This document shows, piece by piece, positions 31,433 to 43,267 of a DNA stretch of 64,000 bases. Made by a program: the position numbers and the translations under genes. The stretch is from Antedon mediterranea (Eukaryota; Echinodermata; Crinoidea; Comatulida; Antedonidae). The notes beneath the pieces are model-generated. The model saw nothing but the letters and a program-made list of their open reading frames with translations, ran no database searches and was not told the DNA's origin. The stretch lies in the NCBI RefSeq assembly GCF_964355755.1, contig NW_027306097.1:16001-80000 (forward strand), read 5' to 3'. Position 1 is the first letter of the stretch. Each line of letters opens with the position of its first letter.

Positions 31433-32971
31433 CAAATGCGATTTGAAGCTATTCTAAGCACTTTGGTGTTTTGTGTGAAAAAGTTTTATCTAAATGCTCA
31501 AAATGGTCTAAAACATTTATAAATACGATATTAAGCTATTTTGTGCTCTTTGATGTTTTTGTGTGAAAATTGTTATCGAAATGCTCAAAATGGTCTAAAA
31601 CGGTTTATAATGTGATTCTAAGCACATTGGTGTTTTTATGTTAACAATCTTTTTCGAAAATCACAAAATGGTCTAAAACGTTTCCAAATGCGATTTGAAG
31701 CTATTCTAAGCACTTTCGTGTTTTTATGTTAACAAGTTTTTTCAATAATCACAAAATGGTCTACAACGTCTCCAAATGTGATTTGAAGCTATTCTAAGCA
31801 CTTTCGTGTTTTTATGTTAACAAGTTTTTTCAAAAATCACAAAATGGTCTAAAACATCTCCAAATGTGATTTGAAGCTATTCTAAGCACTTTGGTGTTTT
31901 TATGTTAACAAGTTTTTTCAAAAATCACAAAATGGTCTAAAACGTCTCCAAATGCGATTTGAAGCTATTCTAAGCACTTTGGTGTTTTGTGTGAAAAAGT
32001 TTTATCTAAATGCTCAAAATGGTCTAAAACATTTTTAAATACGATATTAAGCTATTTTGTGCTCTTTGATGTTTTTGTGTGAAAATTGTTATCGAAATGC
32101 TCAAAATGGTCTAAAACGGTTTATAATGTGATTCTAAGCACTTATGGTCTAAAACGTCTCCAAATGTGATTTGAAGCTATTCTAAGCACTTTGGTGTTTT
32201 TATGTTAAAAAGTTTTTTCGAAAATCACAAAATGGTCTAAAACGTTTCCAAATGCGATTTGAAGCTATTCTAAGCACTTTCGTGTTTTTATGTTAACAAT
32301 TTTTTTCGAAAATCACAAAATGGTCTAAAACGTTTCCAAATGCGATTTGAAGCTATTCTAAGCACTTTCGTGTTTTTATGTTAACAAGTTTTTTCAAAAA
32401 TCACAAAATGGTCTAAAACATCTCCAAATGTGATTTGAAGCTATTCTAAGCACTTTGGTGTTTTTATGTTAACAAGTTTTTTCAAAAATCACAAAATGGT
32501 CTAAAACGTCTCCAAATGCGATTTGAAGCTATTCTAAGCACTTTGGTGTTTTGTGTGAAAAAGTTTTATCTAAATGCTCAAAATGGTCTAAAACATTTTT
32601 AAATACGATATTAAGCTATTTTGTGCTCTTTGATGTTTTTGTGTGAAAATTGTTATCGAAATGCTCAAAATGGTCTAAAACGGTTTATAATGTGATTCTA
32701 AGCACTTATGGTCTAAAACGTCTCCAAATGTGATTTGAAGCTATTCTAAGCACTTTGGTGTTTTTATGTTAAAAAGTTTTTTCGAAAATCACAAAATGGT
32801 CTAAAACGTCTCCAAATGCGATTTGAAGCTATTCTAAGCACTTTGGTATTTTGTGTGAAAAAGTTTTGTCGAAATGCTCAAAATGGTCTAAAACGATTTA
32901 TAATGTGATTTTAAGCACTTTGATGTTTTTGTGTAACCAAGTTTCATCGAAATGCACAAAATGGTCTAAAA
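31427..32971 (+). repeat. 1,549 bp tandem duplication, copy R2 (1,545 bp)
   Basis: R2 repeats R1 from the D-prime at 31427, including CATTTATAAATACG (31514), TTCAATAATCAC (31742), GGTCTACAACG and both 564 bp sub-units (31850 and 32414). It lacks the 4 bp insertion of R1, which explains the shorter length. Because both copies carry the doubled 564 bp set, the inner duplication came first. Confidence 0.88.
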
Positions 32972-33610
32972 CGTCTCCAAATGCGATTTGAAGCTATTCT
33001 AAGCACTTTGGTGTTTTGTGTGAAAAAGTTTTGTCTAAATGCTCAAAATGGTCTAAAACGTTTTTAAATACGATATTAAGCTATTTTGTGCTCTTTGATG
33101 TTTTTGTGTGAAAAGTGTTACCGAAATGCTAAAGATGGTCTAAAACGGTTTATAATGTGATTTTAAGCACTTTGATGTTTTTGTGTAACCAATTTTTTTC
33201 GAAAATCTCAAAATGGTCTAAAACGTCTCCAAATACGATTTGAAGCTATTCTAAGCACTTTGGTGTTTTTATGTTAACAAGTTTTTTCGAAAATCACAAA
33301 ATGGTCTAAAACGTCTCCAAATGCGATTTGAAGCTATTCTAAGCACTTTGGTGTTTTTATGTTAACAAGTTTTTTCAAAATCACAAAATGGTCTAAAACT
33401 TCTCCAAATGCGATTTGAAGCTATTCTAAACCCTTTGGTGTTTTTATGTTGATAAGTTTTTTCGAAAATCACAAATTGGTCTAAAACGTCTCCAAATGCG
33501 ATTTGAAGCTATTCTAAACACTTTGGTGTTTTTATGTTAACAATTTTTTTCGAAAATCACAAAATGGTCTAAAACGTTTCCAAATGCGATTTGAAGCTAT
33601 TCTAAGCACT
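32972..33610 (+). repeat. HOR-type segment matching block V at offset 8,856
   Basis: D, B with GTTACCGAAATGCTAAAGATGG, C with ACCAATTTTTTTCG, A with TACG, A, A with TTCAAAATC and AAAACTTCTCC, A with AAACCC/GTTGATAAG, and A with CGTTTCC. It matches 24.1-24.75 kb closely, with AAAGATGG here against AAAAATGG there. Confidence 0.8.
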
Positions 33611-36600
33611 TTCGTGTTTTTATGTTAACAATTTTTTTCGAAAATCACAAAATGGTCTAAAACGTCTCCAAATGCGATTTGAAGCTATTCTAAGCACTTT
33701 GGTGTTTTGTGTGAAAAAGTTTTGTCGAAATGCTCAAAATGGTCTAAAAAGTTTTTAAATACGATATTAAGCTATTTTGTGCTCTTTGATGTTTTTGTGT
33801 GAAAAGTGTTATCGAAATGCTCAAAATGGTCTAAAACGGATTATAATGTGATTTTAAGCACTTTGATGTTTTTGTGTAACCAAGTTTCATCGAAATGCAT
33901 AAAATGGTCTAAAACGTCTCCAAATGCGATTTGAAGCTATTCTAAGTACTTTGGTGTTTTTATGTTAACAAGTTTTTTCGAAAATCACAAAATGGTCTAA
34001 AACGTCTCCAAATACGATTTGAAGCTATTGTAAGCACTTTGGTGTTTTTATGTTAACAAGTTTTTTCAAAAATCACAAATTGGTCTAAAATGTCTCAAAT
34101 GCGATTTGAAGCACTTTGGTGTTTTTATGTTAACAAGTTTTTTCGAAAATCACAAAATGGTCTAAAACGTCTCCAAATGCGATTTGAAGCTATTCTAAAC
34201 ACTTTGGTGTTTTGTGTGAAAAAGTTTTGTCTAAATGCTCAAAATGGTCTAAAACGTTTTTAAATACGATATTAAGCTATTTTGTGCTCTTTGATGTTTT
34301 TGTGTGAAAAGTGTTATCGAAATGCTCAAAATGGTCTAAAACGGATTATAATGTGATTTTAAGCACATTGATGTTTTTGTGTAACCAAGTTTCATCGAAA
34401 TGCATAAAATGGTCTAAAACGTCTCCAAATTCGATTTGAAGCTATTCTAAGTACTTTGGTGTTTTTATGTTAACAAGTTTTTTCGAAAATCACAAAATGG
34501 TCTAAAACGTCTCCAAATACGATTTGAAGCTATTGTATGCACTTTGGTGTTTTTATGTTAACAAGTTTTTTCAAAAATCACAAATTGGTCTAAAATGTCT
34601 CCAAATGCGATTTGAAGCACTTTGGTGTTTTTATGTTAACAAGTTTTTTCGAAAATCACAAAATGGTCTAAAACGTCTCCAAATGCGATTTGAAGCTATT
34701 CTAAACACTTTGGTATTTTTAGGTTAACAAGTTTTTTCGAAAATCACAAATTGGCCTAAAACGGTCTCCAAATGCGATTTGAAGTTATTCTGTACACTTT
34801 GATGTTTTTATGTTAACAAGTTTTTTCGAAAATCACAAAATGGTCTAAAACGTCTCCAAATGCGATTTGAAGCTATTCTAAGCACTTTGGTGTTTTGTGT
34901 GAAAAAGTTTTGTCGAAATGCTCAAAATGGTCTAAAACGTTTTTAAATACGATATTAAGCTATTTTGTGCTCTTTGATGTTTTTGTGTGAAAAGTGTTAT
35001 CGAAATGCTCAAAATGGTCTAAAATGGTTTATAATGTGATTTTAAGCACTTTGATGTTTTTGTGTAACCAAGTTTCATCGAAATGCACAAAATGGTCTAA
35101 AACGTCTCAAAATGCGATTTGAAGCTTTTCTAAGCACATTGGTGTTTTTATGTTAACAAGTTTTTTCGAAAATCACAAAATGGTCTAAAACGTCTCCAAA
35201 TACGATTTGAAGCTATTCTAAGCACTTTCATGTTTTTATGTTAACAAGTTTTTTCGAAAATCACAAAATGGTCTAAAACGTTTCCAAATGCGATTTGAAG
35301 CTATTCTAAGCACTTTCGTGTTTTTATGTTAACAAGTTTTTTCGAAAATCACAAAATGGTCTAAAACCTCTCCAAATGTGATTTGAAGCTATTCTAAGCA
35401 CTTTGGTGTTTTTATGTTAACAAGTTTTTTCAAAAATCACAAAATGGTCTAAAACGTCTCCAAATGCGATTTGAAGCTATTCTAAGCACTTTGGTGTTTT
35501 GTGTGAAAAAGTTTTATCTAAATGCTCAAAATGGTCTAAAACATTTTTAAATACGATATTAAGCTATTTTGTGCTCTTTGATGTTTTTGTGTGAAAATTG
35601 TTATCGAAATGCTCAAAATGGTCTAAAACGGTTTATAATGTGATTCTAAGCACTTATGGTCTAAAACGTCTCCAAATGTGATTTGAAGCTATTCTAAGCA
35701 CTTTGGTGTTTTTATGTTAACAAGTTTTTTCGAAAATCACAAAATGGTCTAAAACGTCTCCAAATGCGATTTGAAGCTATTCTAAACACTTTGGTATTTT
35801 TAGGTTAACAAGTTTTTTCGAAAATCACAAATTGGCCTAAAACGGTCTCCAAATGCGATTTGAAGCTATTCTGTACACTTTGATGTTTTTATGTTAACAA
35901 TTTTTTTCGAAAATCACAAAATGGTCTAAAACGTCTCCAAATGCGATTTGAAGCTATTCTAAGCACTTTGGTGTTTTGTGTGAAAAAGTTTTGTCGAAAT
36001 GCTCAAAATGGTCTAAAAAGTTTTTAAATACGATATTAAGCTATTTTGTGCTCTTTGATGTTTTTGTGTGAAAAGTGTTATCGAAATGCTCAAAATGGTC
36101 TAAAACGGATTATAATGTGATTTTAAGCACTTTGATGTTTTTGTGTAACCAAGTTTCATCGAAATGCATAAAATGGTCTAAAACGTCTCCAAATGCGATT
36201 TGAAACTATTCTAAGTACTTTGGTGTTTTTATGTTATCAAGTTTTTTCGAAAATCACAAAATGGTCTAAAACGTCTCCAAATACGATTTGAAGCTATTGT
36301 AAGCACTTTGGTGTTTTTATGTTAACAAGTTTTTTCAAAAATCACAAATTGGTCTAAAATGTCTCAAATGCGATTTGAAGCACTTTGGTGTTTTTATGTT
36401 AACAAGTTTTTTCGAAAATCACAAAATGGTCTAAAACGTCTCCAAATGCGATTTGAAGCTATTCTAAACACTTTGGTGTTTTGTGTGAAAAAGTTTTGTC
36501 TAAATGCTCAAAATGGTCTAAAACGTTTTTAAATACGATATTAAGCTATTTTGTGCTCTTTGATGTTTTTGTGTGAAAAGTGTTATCGAAATGCTCAAAA

Positions 36601-36942
36601 TGGTCTAAAACGGATTATAATGTGATTTTAAGCACATTGATGTTTTTGTGTAACCAAGTTTCATCGAAATGCATAAAATGGTCTAAAACGTCTCCAAATG
36701 CGATTTGAAGCTATTCTAAGTACTTTGGTGTTTTTATGTTAACAAGTTTTTTCGAAAATCACAAAATGGTCTAAAACGTCTCCAAATACGATTTGAAGCT
36801 ATTGTAAGCACTTTGGTGTTTTTATGTTAACAAGTTTTTTCAAAAATCACAAATTGGTCTAAAATGTCTCCAAATGCGATTTGAAGCACTTTGGTGTTTT
36901 TATGTTAACAAGTTTTTTCGAAAATCACAAAATGGTCTAAAA
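33611..36942 (+). repeat. W-type block, left copy (recurs 20,625 bp downstream)
   Basis: About 3.3 kb, nearly identical to 54.24-57.59 kb at a constant offset of 20,625 bp. Shared private markers include AAATTCGATTT at 34430 and 55055, TATTGTATGC at 34531 and 55156, GAAGCTTTTCTAAGC at 35121 and 55746, AAAACCTCTCC near 35365 and 55990, and TTATCAAG near 36233 and 56858. It contains two sets of W monomers, CGGATTATAATG C copies and AAAAGTTTTT B copies. The match stops near 36963, where block Z1 begins. Confidence 0.9.
34674..34850 (+). repeat. W monomer pair (GGTATTTTTAGG and GGCCTAAAACGG), 177 bp
   Basis: First monomer (34674-34761): class A with AAACACTTTGGTATTTTTAG and the box variant TTGGCCTAAAAC. 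Second (34762-34850, 89 bp): starts CGGTCTCC with one extra G, then GAAGTTATTCTGTACACTTT and GATGTTTTTATG. The pair always occurs together and defines W-type DNA. Box positions are 25394, 34753, 35834, 44119, 49589, 51569, 52757, 54190, 55378, 56459 and 57647. Copies read either GAAGTTATTCTGTAC or GAAGCTATTCTGTAC, which alternate along the W blocks. Confidence 0.88.
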
Positions 36943-39900
36943 CGTCTCCAAATGCGATTTGAAGCTATTCTAAGCACTTTGGTGTTTTTATGTTAACAGG
37001 TTTTTTCGACGAACACAAAATGTTCTAAAACGTCTCCAAATGCGATTTGAAGCTATTCTAAGCACTTTGGTGTTTTTATGTTAACAGTTTTTTTCGAAAA
37101 ACACAAAATGTTCTAAAACGTCTCCAAATGCGATTTGAAGCTATTCTAAGCACTTTGGTGTTTTGTGTGAAAAAGTTTTGTCTAAATGCTCAAAATGGTC
37201 TAAAACGTTTTTAAATACGATATTAAGCTATTTTGTGCTCTTTGATGTTTTTGTGTGAAAAGTGTTATCGAAATGCTCAAAATGGTCTAAAACGGTTTAT
37301 AATGTGATTTTAAGCACTTTGATGTTTTTGTGTAATCAAGTTTCATCGAAATGCACAAATTGGTCTAAAACGTCTCCAAATGCGATTTGAAGCTATTCTA
37401 AGCACTTTGGTGTTTTGTGTGAAAAAGTTTTGTCGAAATGCTCAAAATGGTCTAAAACGTTTTTAAATACGATATTAAGCTATTTTGTGCTCTTTGATGT
37501 TTTTGTGTGAAAAGTGTTATCGAAATGCTCAAAATGGTCTAAAACGGTTTATAATGTGATTTTAAGCACTTTGATGTTTTTGTGTAACCAAGTTTTTTCG
37601 AAAATCTCAAAATGGTCTAAAACGTCTCCAAATACGATTTGAAGCTATTCTAAGCACTTTGGTGTTTTTATGTTAACAAGTTTTTTCGAAAATCACAAAA
37701 TGGTCTAAAACGTCTCCAAATGCGATTTTAAGCTATTCTAAGCACTTTGGTGTTTTTATGTTAACAAGTTTTTTCAAAATCACAAAATGGTCTAAAACGT
37801 CTCCAAATGCGATTTGAAGCTATTCTAAACCCTTTGGTGTTTTTATGTTGATAAGTTTTTTCGAAAATCACAAATTGGTCTAAAACGTCTCCAAATGCGA
37901 TTTGAAGCTATTCTAAACACTTTGGTGTTTTTATGTTAACAATTTTTTTCGAAAATCACAAAATGGTCTAAAACGTTTCCAAATGCGATTTGAAGCTATT
38001 CTAAGCACTTTCGTGTTTTTATGTTAACAAGTTTTTTCGAAAATCACAAAATGGTCTAAAACGTTTCCAAATTCGATTTGAAGCTATTCTAAGCACTTTC
38101 GTGTTTTTATGTTAACAAGTTTTTTCGAAAATCACAAAATGGTCTGAAACGTCTCCAAATGTGATTTGAAGCTATTCTAACACTTTGGTGTTTTTATGTT
38201 AACAAGTTTTTTCAAAAATCACAAAATGGTCTAAAACGTCTCCAAATGCGATTTGAAGCTATTCTAAGCACTTCTGTGTTTTGTGTGAAAAAGTTTTATC
38301 TAAATGCTCAAAATGGTCTAAAACATTTTTAAATACGATATTAAGCTATTTTGTGCTCTTTGATGTTTTTGTGTGAAAATTGTTATCGAAATGCTCAAAA
38401 TGGTCTAAAACGGTTTATAATGTGATTCTAAGCACTTTGGTGTTTTTATGTTAACAATTTTTTTCGAAAATCACAAAATGGTCTAAAACGTTTCCAAATG
38501 CGATTTGAAGCTATTCTAAGCACTTTCGTGTTTTTATGTTAACAAGTTTTTTCGAAAATCACAAAATGGTCTAAAACGTCTCCAAATGTGATTTGAAGCT
38601 ATTCTAAGCACTTTGGTGTTTTTATGTTAAAAAGTTTTTTCGAAAATCACAAAATGGTCTAAAACGTCTCCAAATGCGATTTGAAGCCCTTTGGTATTTT
38701 GTGTGAAAAAGTTTTGTCGAAATGCTCAAAATGGTCTAAAACGATTTATAATGTCATTTTAAGCACTTTGATGTTTTTGTGTAACCAAGTTTCATCGAAA
38801 TGCACAAAATGGTCTAAAACGTCTCCAAATGCGATTTGAAGCTATTCTAAGCACTTTGGTGTTTTGTGTGAAAAAGTTTTGTCTAAATGCTCAAAAAATG
38901 GTCTAAAACGTTTTTAAATACGATATTAAGCTATTTTGTGCTCTTTGATGTTTTTGTGTGAAAAGTGTTATCGAAATGCTCAAAATGGTCTAAAACGGTT
39001 TATAATGTGATTTTAAGAACGTTGATGTTTTTGTGTAATCAAGTTTCATCGAAATGCACAAATTGGTCTAAAACGTCTCCAAATGCGATTTGAAGCTATT
39101 CTAAGCACTTTGGTGTTTTGTGTGAAAAAGTTTTGTCGAAATGCTCAAAATGGTCTAAAACGTTTTTAAATACGATATTAAGCTATTTTGTGCTCTTTGA
39201 TGTTTTTGTGTGAAAAGTGTTATCGAAATGTTCAAAATGGTCTAAAACGGTTTATAATGTGATTTTAAGCACTTTGATGTTTTTGTGTAACCAAGTTTTT
39301 TCGAAAATCTCAAAATGGTCTAAAACGTCTCCAAATACGATTTGAAGCTATTCTAAGCACTTTGGTGTTTTTATGTTAACAAGTTCTTTCGAAAATCACA
39401 AAATGGTCTAAAACGTCTCCAAATGCGATTTGAAGCTATTCTAAGCACTTTGGTGTTTTTATGTTAACAAGTTTTTTCAAAATCACAAAATGGTCTAAAC
39501 CGTCTCCAAATGCGATTTGAAGCTATTCTAAGCACTTTGGTGTTTTGTGTGAAAAAGTTTTATCTAAATGCTCAAAATGGTCTAAAACATTTTTAAATAC
39601 GATATTAAGCTATTTTGTGCTCTTTGATGTTTTTGTGTGAAAATTGTTATCGAAATGCTCAAAATGGTCTAAAACGGTTTATATTGTGATTCTAAGCACT
39701 TTGGTGTTTTTATGTTAACAATCTTTTTCGAAAATCACAAAATGGTCTAAAACGTTTCCAAATGCGATTTGAAGCTATTCTAACCACTTTCGTGTTTTTA
39801 TGTTAACAAGTTTTTTCGAAAATCACAAAATGGTCTAAAACGTCTCCAAATGTGATTTGAAGCTATTCTAAGCACTTTGGTGTTTTTATGTTAACAAGTT

Positions 39901-40104
39901 TTTTCAAAAATCACAAAATGGTCTAAAACGTCTCCAAATGCGATTTGAAGCTATTCTAAGCACTTTGGTGTTTTTATGTTAACAGGTTTTTTCGAAGAAC
40001 ACAAAATGTTCTAAAACGTCTCCAAATGCGATTTGAAACTATTCTAAGCACTTTGGTGTTTTTATGTTAACAGTTTTTTTCGAAAAACACAAAATGTTCT
40101 AAAA
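36943..40104 (+). repeat. Block Z, copy Z1 (3,162 bp)
   Basis: It opens with ACAGGTTTTTTCGACGAACAC (GACGAAC rather than GAAGAAC) and the ATGTTCTAAAAC box. It contains about 37 monomers in the Z0 order: D-B-C-D-B-C, an A run with AAACCC, AAATTCGATTT and GGTCTGAAAC (38141), D-prime and B-prime, the shortened D, CGATTTA with AATGTCATTTT, D ending TCAAAAAATGG, C with AAGAACGTTG (39015), D-prime with AAACCG, and a closing ACAGG/ACAGT pair at 39981. The next copy follows directly. Confidence 0.9.
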
Positions 40105-43100
40105 CGTCTCCAAATGCGATTTGAAGCTATTCTAAGCACTTTGGTGTTTTTATGTTAACAGGTTTTTTCGACGAACACAAAATGTTCTAAAACGTCTCCA
40201 AATGCGATTTGAAGCTATTCTAAGCACTTTGGTGTTTTTATGTTAACAGTTTTTTTCGAAAAACACAAAATGTTCTAAAACGTCTCCAAATGCGATTTGA
40301 AGCTATTCTAAGCACTTTGGTGTTTTGTGTGAAAAAGTTTTGTCTAAATGCTCAAAATGGTCTAAAACGTTTTTAAATACGATATTAAGCTATTTTGTGC
40401 TCTTTGATGTTTTTGTGTGAAAAGTGTTATCGAAATGCTCAAAATGGTCTAAAACGGTTTATAATGTGATTTTAAGCACTTTGATGTTTTTGTGTAATCA
40501 AGTTTCATCGAAATGCACAAATTGGTCTAAAACGTCTCCAAATGCGATTTGAAGCTATTCTAAGCACTTTGGTGTTTTGTGTGAAAAAGTTTTGTCGAAA
40601 TGCTCAAAATGGTCTAAAACGTTTTTAAATACGATATTAAGCTATTTTGTGCTCTTTGATGTTTTTGTGTGAAAAGTGTTATCGAAATGCTCAAAATGGT
40701 CTAAAACGGTTTATAATGTGATTTTAAGCACTTTGATGTTTTTGTGTAACCAAGTTTTTTCGAAAATCTCAAAATGGTCTAAAACGTCCTCCAAATACGA
40801 TTTGAAGCTATTCTAAGCACTTTGGTGTTTTTATGTTAACAAGTTTTTTCGAAAATCACAAAATGGTCTAAAACGTCTCCAAATGCGATTTGAAGCTATT
40901 CTAAGCACTTTGGTGTTTTTATGTTAACAAGTTTTTTCAAAATCACAAAATGGTCTAAAACGTCTCCAAATGCGATTTGAAGCTATTCTAAACCCTTTGG
41001 TGTTTTTATGTTGATAAGTTTTTTCGAAAATCACAAATTGGTCTAAAACGTCTCCAAATGCGATTTGAAGCTATTCTAAACACTTTGGTGTTTTTATGTT
41101 AACAATTTTTTTCGAAAATCACAAAATGGTCTAAAACGTTTCCAAATGCGATTTGAAGCTATTCTAAGCACTTTCGTGTTTTTATGTTAACAAGTTTTTT
41201 CGAAAATCACAAAATGGTCTAAAACGTTTCCAAATTCGATTTGAAGCTATTCTAAGCACTTTCGTGTTTTTATGTTAACAAGTTTTTTCGAAAATCACAA
41301 AATGGTCTGAAACGTCTCCAAATGTGATTTGAAGCTATTCTAACACTTTGGTGTTTTTATGTTAACAAGTTTTTTCAAAAATCACAAAATGGTCTAAAAC
41401 GTCTCCAAATGCGATTTGAAGCTATTCTAAGCACTTTGGTGTTTTGTGTGAAAAAGTTTTATCTAAATGCTCAAAATGGTCTAAAACATTTTTAAATACG
41501 ATATTAAGCTATTTTGTGCTCTTTGATGTTTTTGTGTGAAAATTGTTATCGAATTTCTCAAAATGGTCTAAAACGGTTTATAATGTGATTCTAAGCACTT
41601 TGGTGTTTTTATGTTAACAATTTTTTTCGAAAATCACAAAATGGTCTAAAACGTCTCCAAATGCGATTTGAAGCTATTCTAAACACTTTGGTGTTTTTAT
41701 GTTAACAATTTTTTTCGAAAATCACAAAATGGTCTAAAACGTTTCCAAATGCGATTTGAAGCTATTCTAAGCACTTTGGTGTTTTTATGTTAAAAAGTTT
41801 TTTCGAAAATCACAAAATGGTCTAAAACGTCTCCAAATGCGATTTGAAGCCCTTTGGTATTTTGTGTGAAAAAGTTTTGTCGAAATGCTCAAAATGGTCT
41901 AAAACGATTTATAATGTCATTTTAAGCACTTTGATGTTTTTGTGTAACCAAGTTTCATCGAAATGCACAAAATGGTCTAAAACGTCTCCAAATGCGATTT
42001 GAAGCTATTCTAAGCACTTTGGTGTTTTGTGTGAAAAAGTTTTGTCTAAATGCTCAAAAAATGGTCTAAAACGTTTTTAAATACGATATTAAGCTATTTT
42101 GTGCTCTTTGATGTTTTTGTGTGAAAAGTGTTATCGAAATGCTCAAAATGGTCTAAAACGGTTTATAATGTGATTTTAAGAACGTTGATGTTTTTGTGTA
42201 ATCAAGTTTCATCGAAATGCACAAATTGGTCTAAAACGTCTCCAAATGCGATTTGAAGCTATTCTAAGCACTTTGGTGTTTTGTGTGAAAAAGTTTTGTC
42301 GAAATGCTCAAAATGGTCTAAAACGTTTTTAAATACGATATTAAGCTATTTTGTGCTCTTTGATGTTTTTGTGTGAAAAGTGTTATCGAAATGTTCAAAA
42401 TGGTCTAAAACGGTTTATAATGTGATTTTAAGCACTTTGATGTTTTTGTGTAACCAAGTTTTTTCGAAAATCTCAAAATGGTCTAAAACGTCTCCAAATA
42501 CGATTTGAAGCTATTCTAAGCACTTTGGTGTTTTTATGTTAACAAGTTCTTTCGAAAATCACAAAATGGTCTAAAACGTCTCCAAATGCGATTTGAAGCT
42601 ATTCTAAGCACTTTGGTGTTTTTATGTTAACAAGTTTTTTCAAAATCACAAAATGGTCTAAACCGTCTCCAAATGCGATTTGAAGCTATTCTAAGCACTT
42701 TGGTGTTTTGTGTGAAAAAGTTTTATCTAAATGCTCAAAATGGTCTAAAACATTTTTAAATACGATATTAAGCTATTTTGTGCTCTTTGATGTTTTTGTG
42801 TGAAAATTGTTATCGAAATGCTCAAAATGGTCTAAAACGGTTTATATTGTGATTCTAAGCACTTTGGTGTTTTTATGTTAACAATCTTTTTCGAAAATCA
42901 CAAAATGGTCTAAAACGTTTCCAAATGCGATTTGAAGCTATTCTAACCACTTTCGTGTTTTTATGTTAACAAGTTTTTTCGAAAATCACAAAATGGTCTA
43001 AAACGTCTCCAAATGTGATTTGAAGCTATTCTAAGCACTTTGGTGTTTTTATGTTAACAAGTTTTTTCAAAAATCACAAAATGGTCTAAAACGTCTCCAA

Positions 43101-43267
43101 ATGCGATTTGAAGCTATTCTAAGCACTTTGGTGTTTTTATGTTAACAGGTTTTTTCGAAGAACACAAAATGTTCTAAAACGTCTCCAAATGCGATTTGAA
43201 GCTATTCTAAGCACTTTGGTGTTTTTATGTTAACAGTTTTTTTCGAAAAACACAAAATGTTCTAAAA
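40105..43267 (+). repeat. Block Z, copy Z2 (3,163 bp, tandem to Z1)
   Basis: It repeats Z1 with a one-base insertion (AAAACGTCCTCC near 40786). It shares AAGAACGTTG near 42178, so the tandem duplication post-dates that change. One segment near 41.6-41.77 kb is rearranged: after C-prime there is an A with AAACACTTTGG, then CGTTTCC leading to GGTGTTTTTATGTTAAAAAG, which suggests local patching. CGAATTTCTC replaces CGAAATGCTC near 41550. Confidence 0.9.

Noticed and set aside
34524-34727. Open frame of 67 codons on the plus strand (and its twin at 55149-55352)
   Set aside because: It lies wholly inside satellite monomers, has no codon bias or domain, and its repeated peptide phrases come from the DNA repeat. 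The twin is due to segment duplication.
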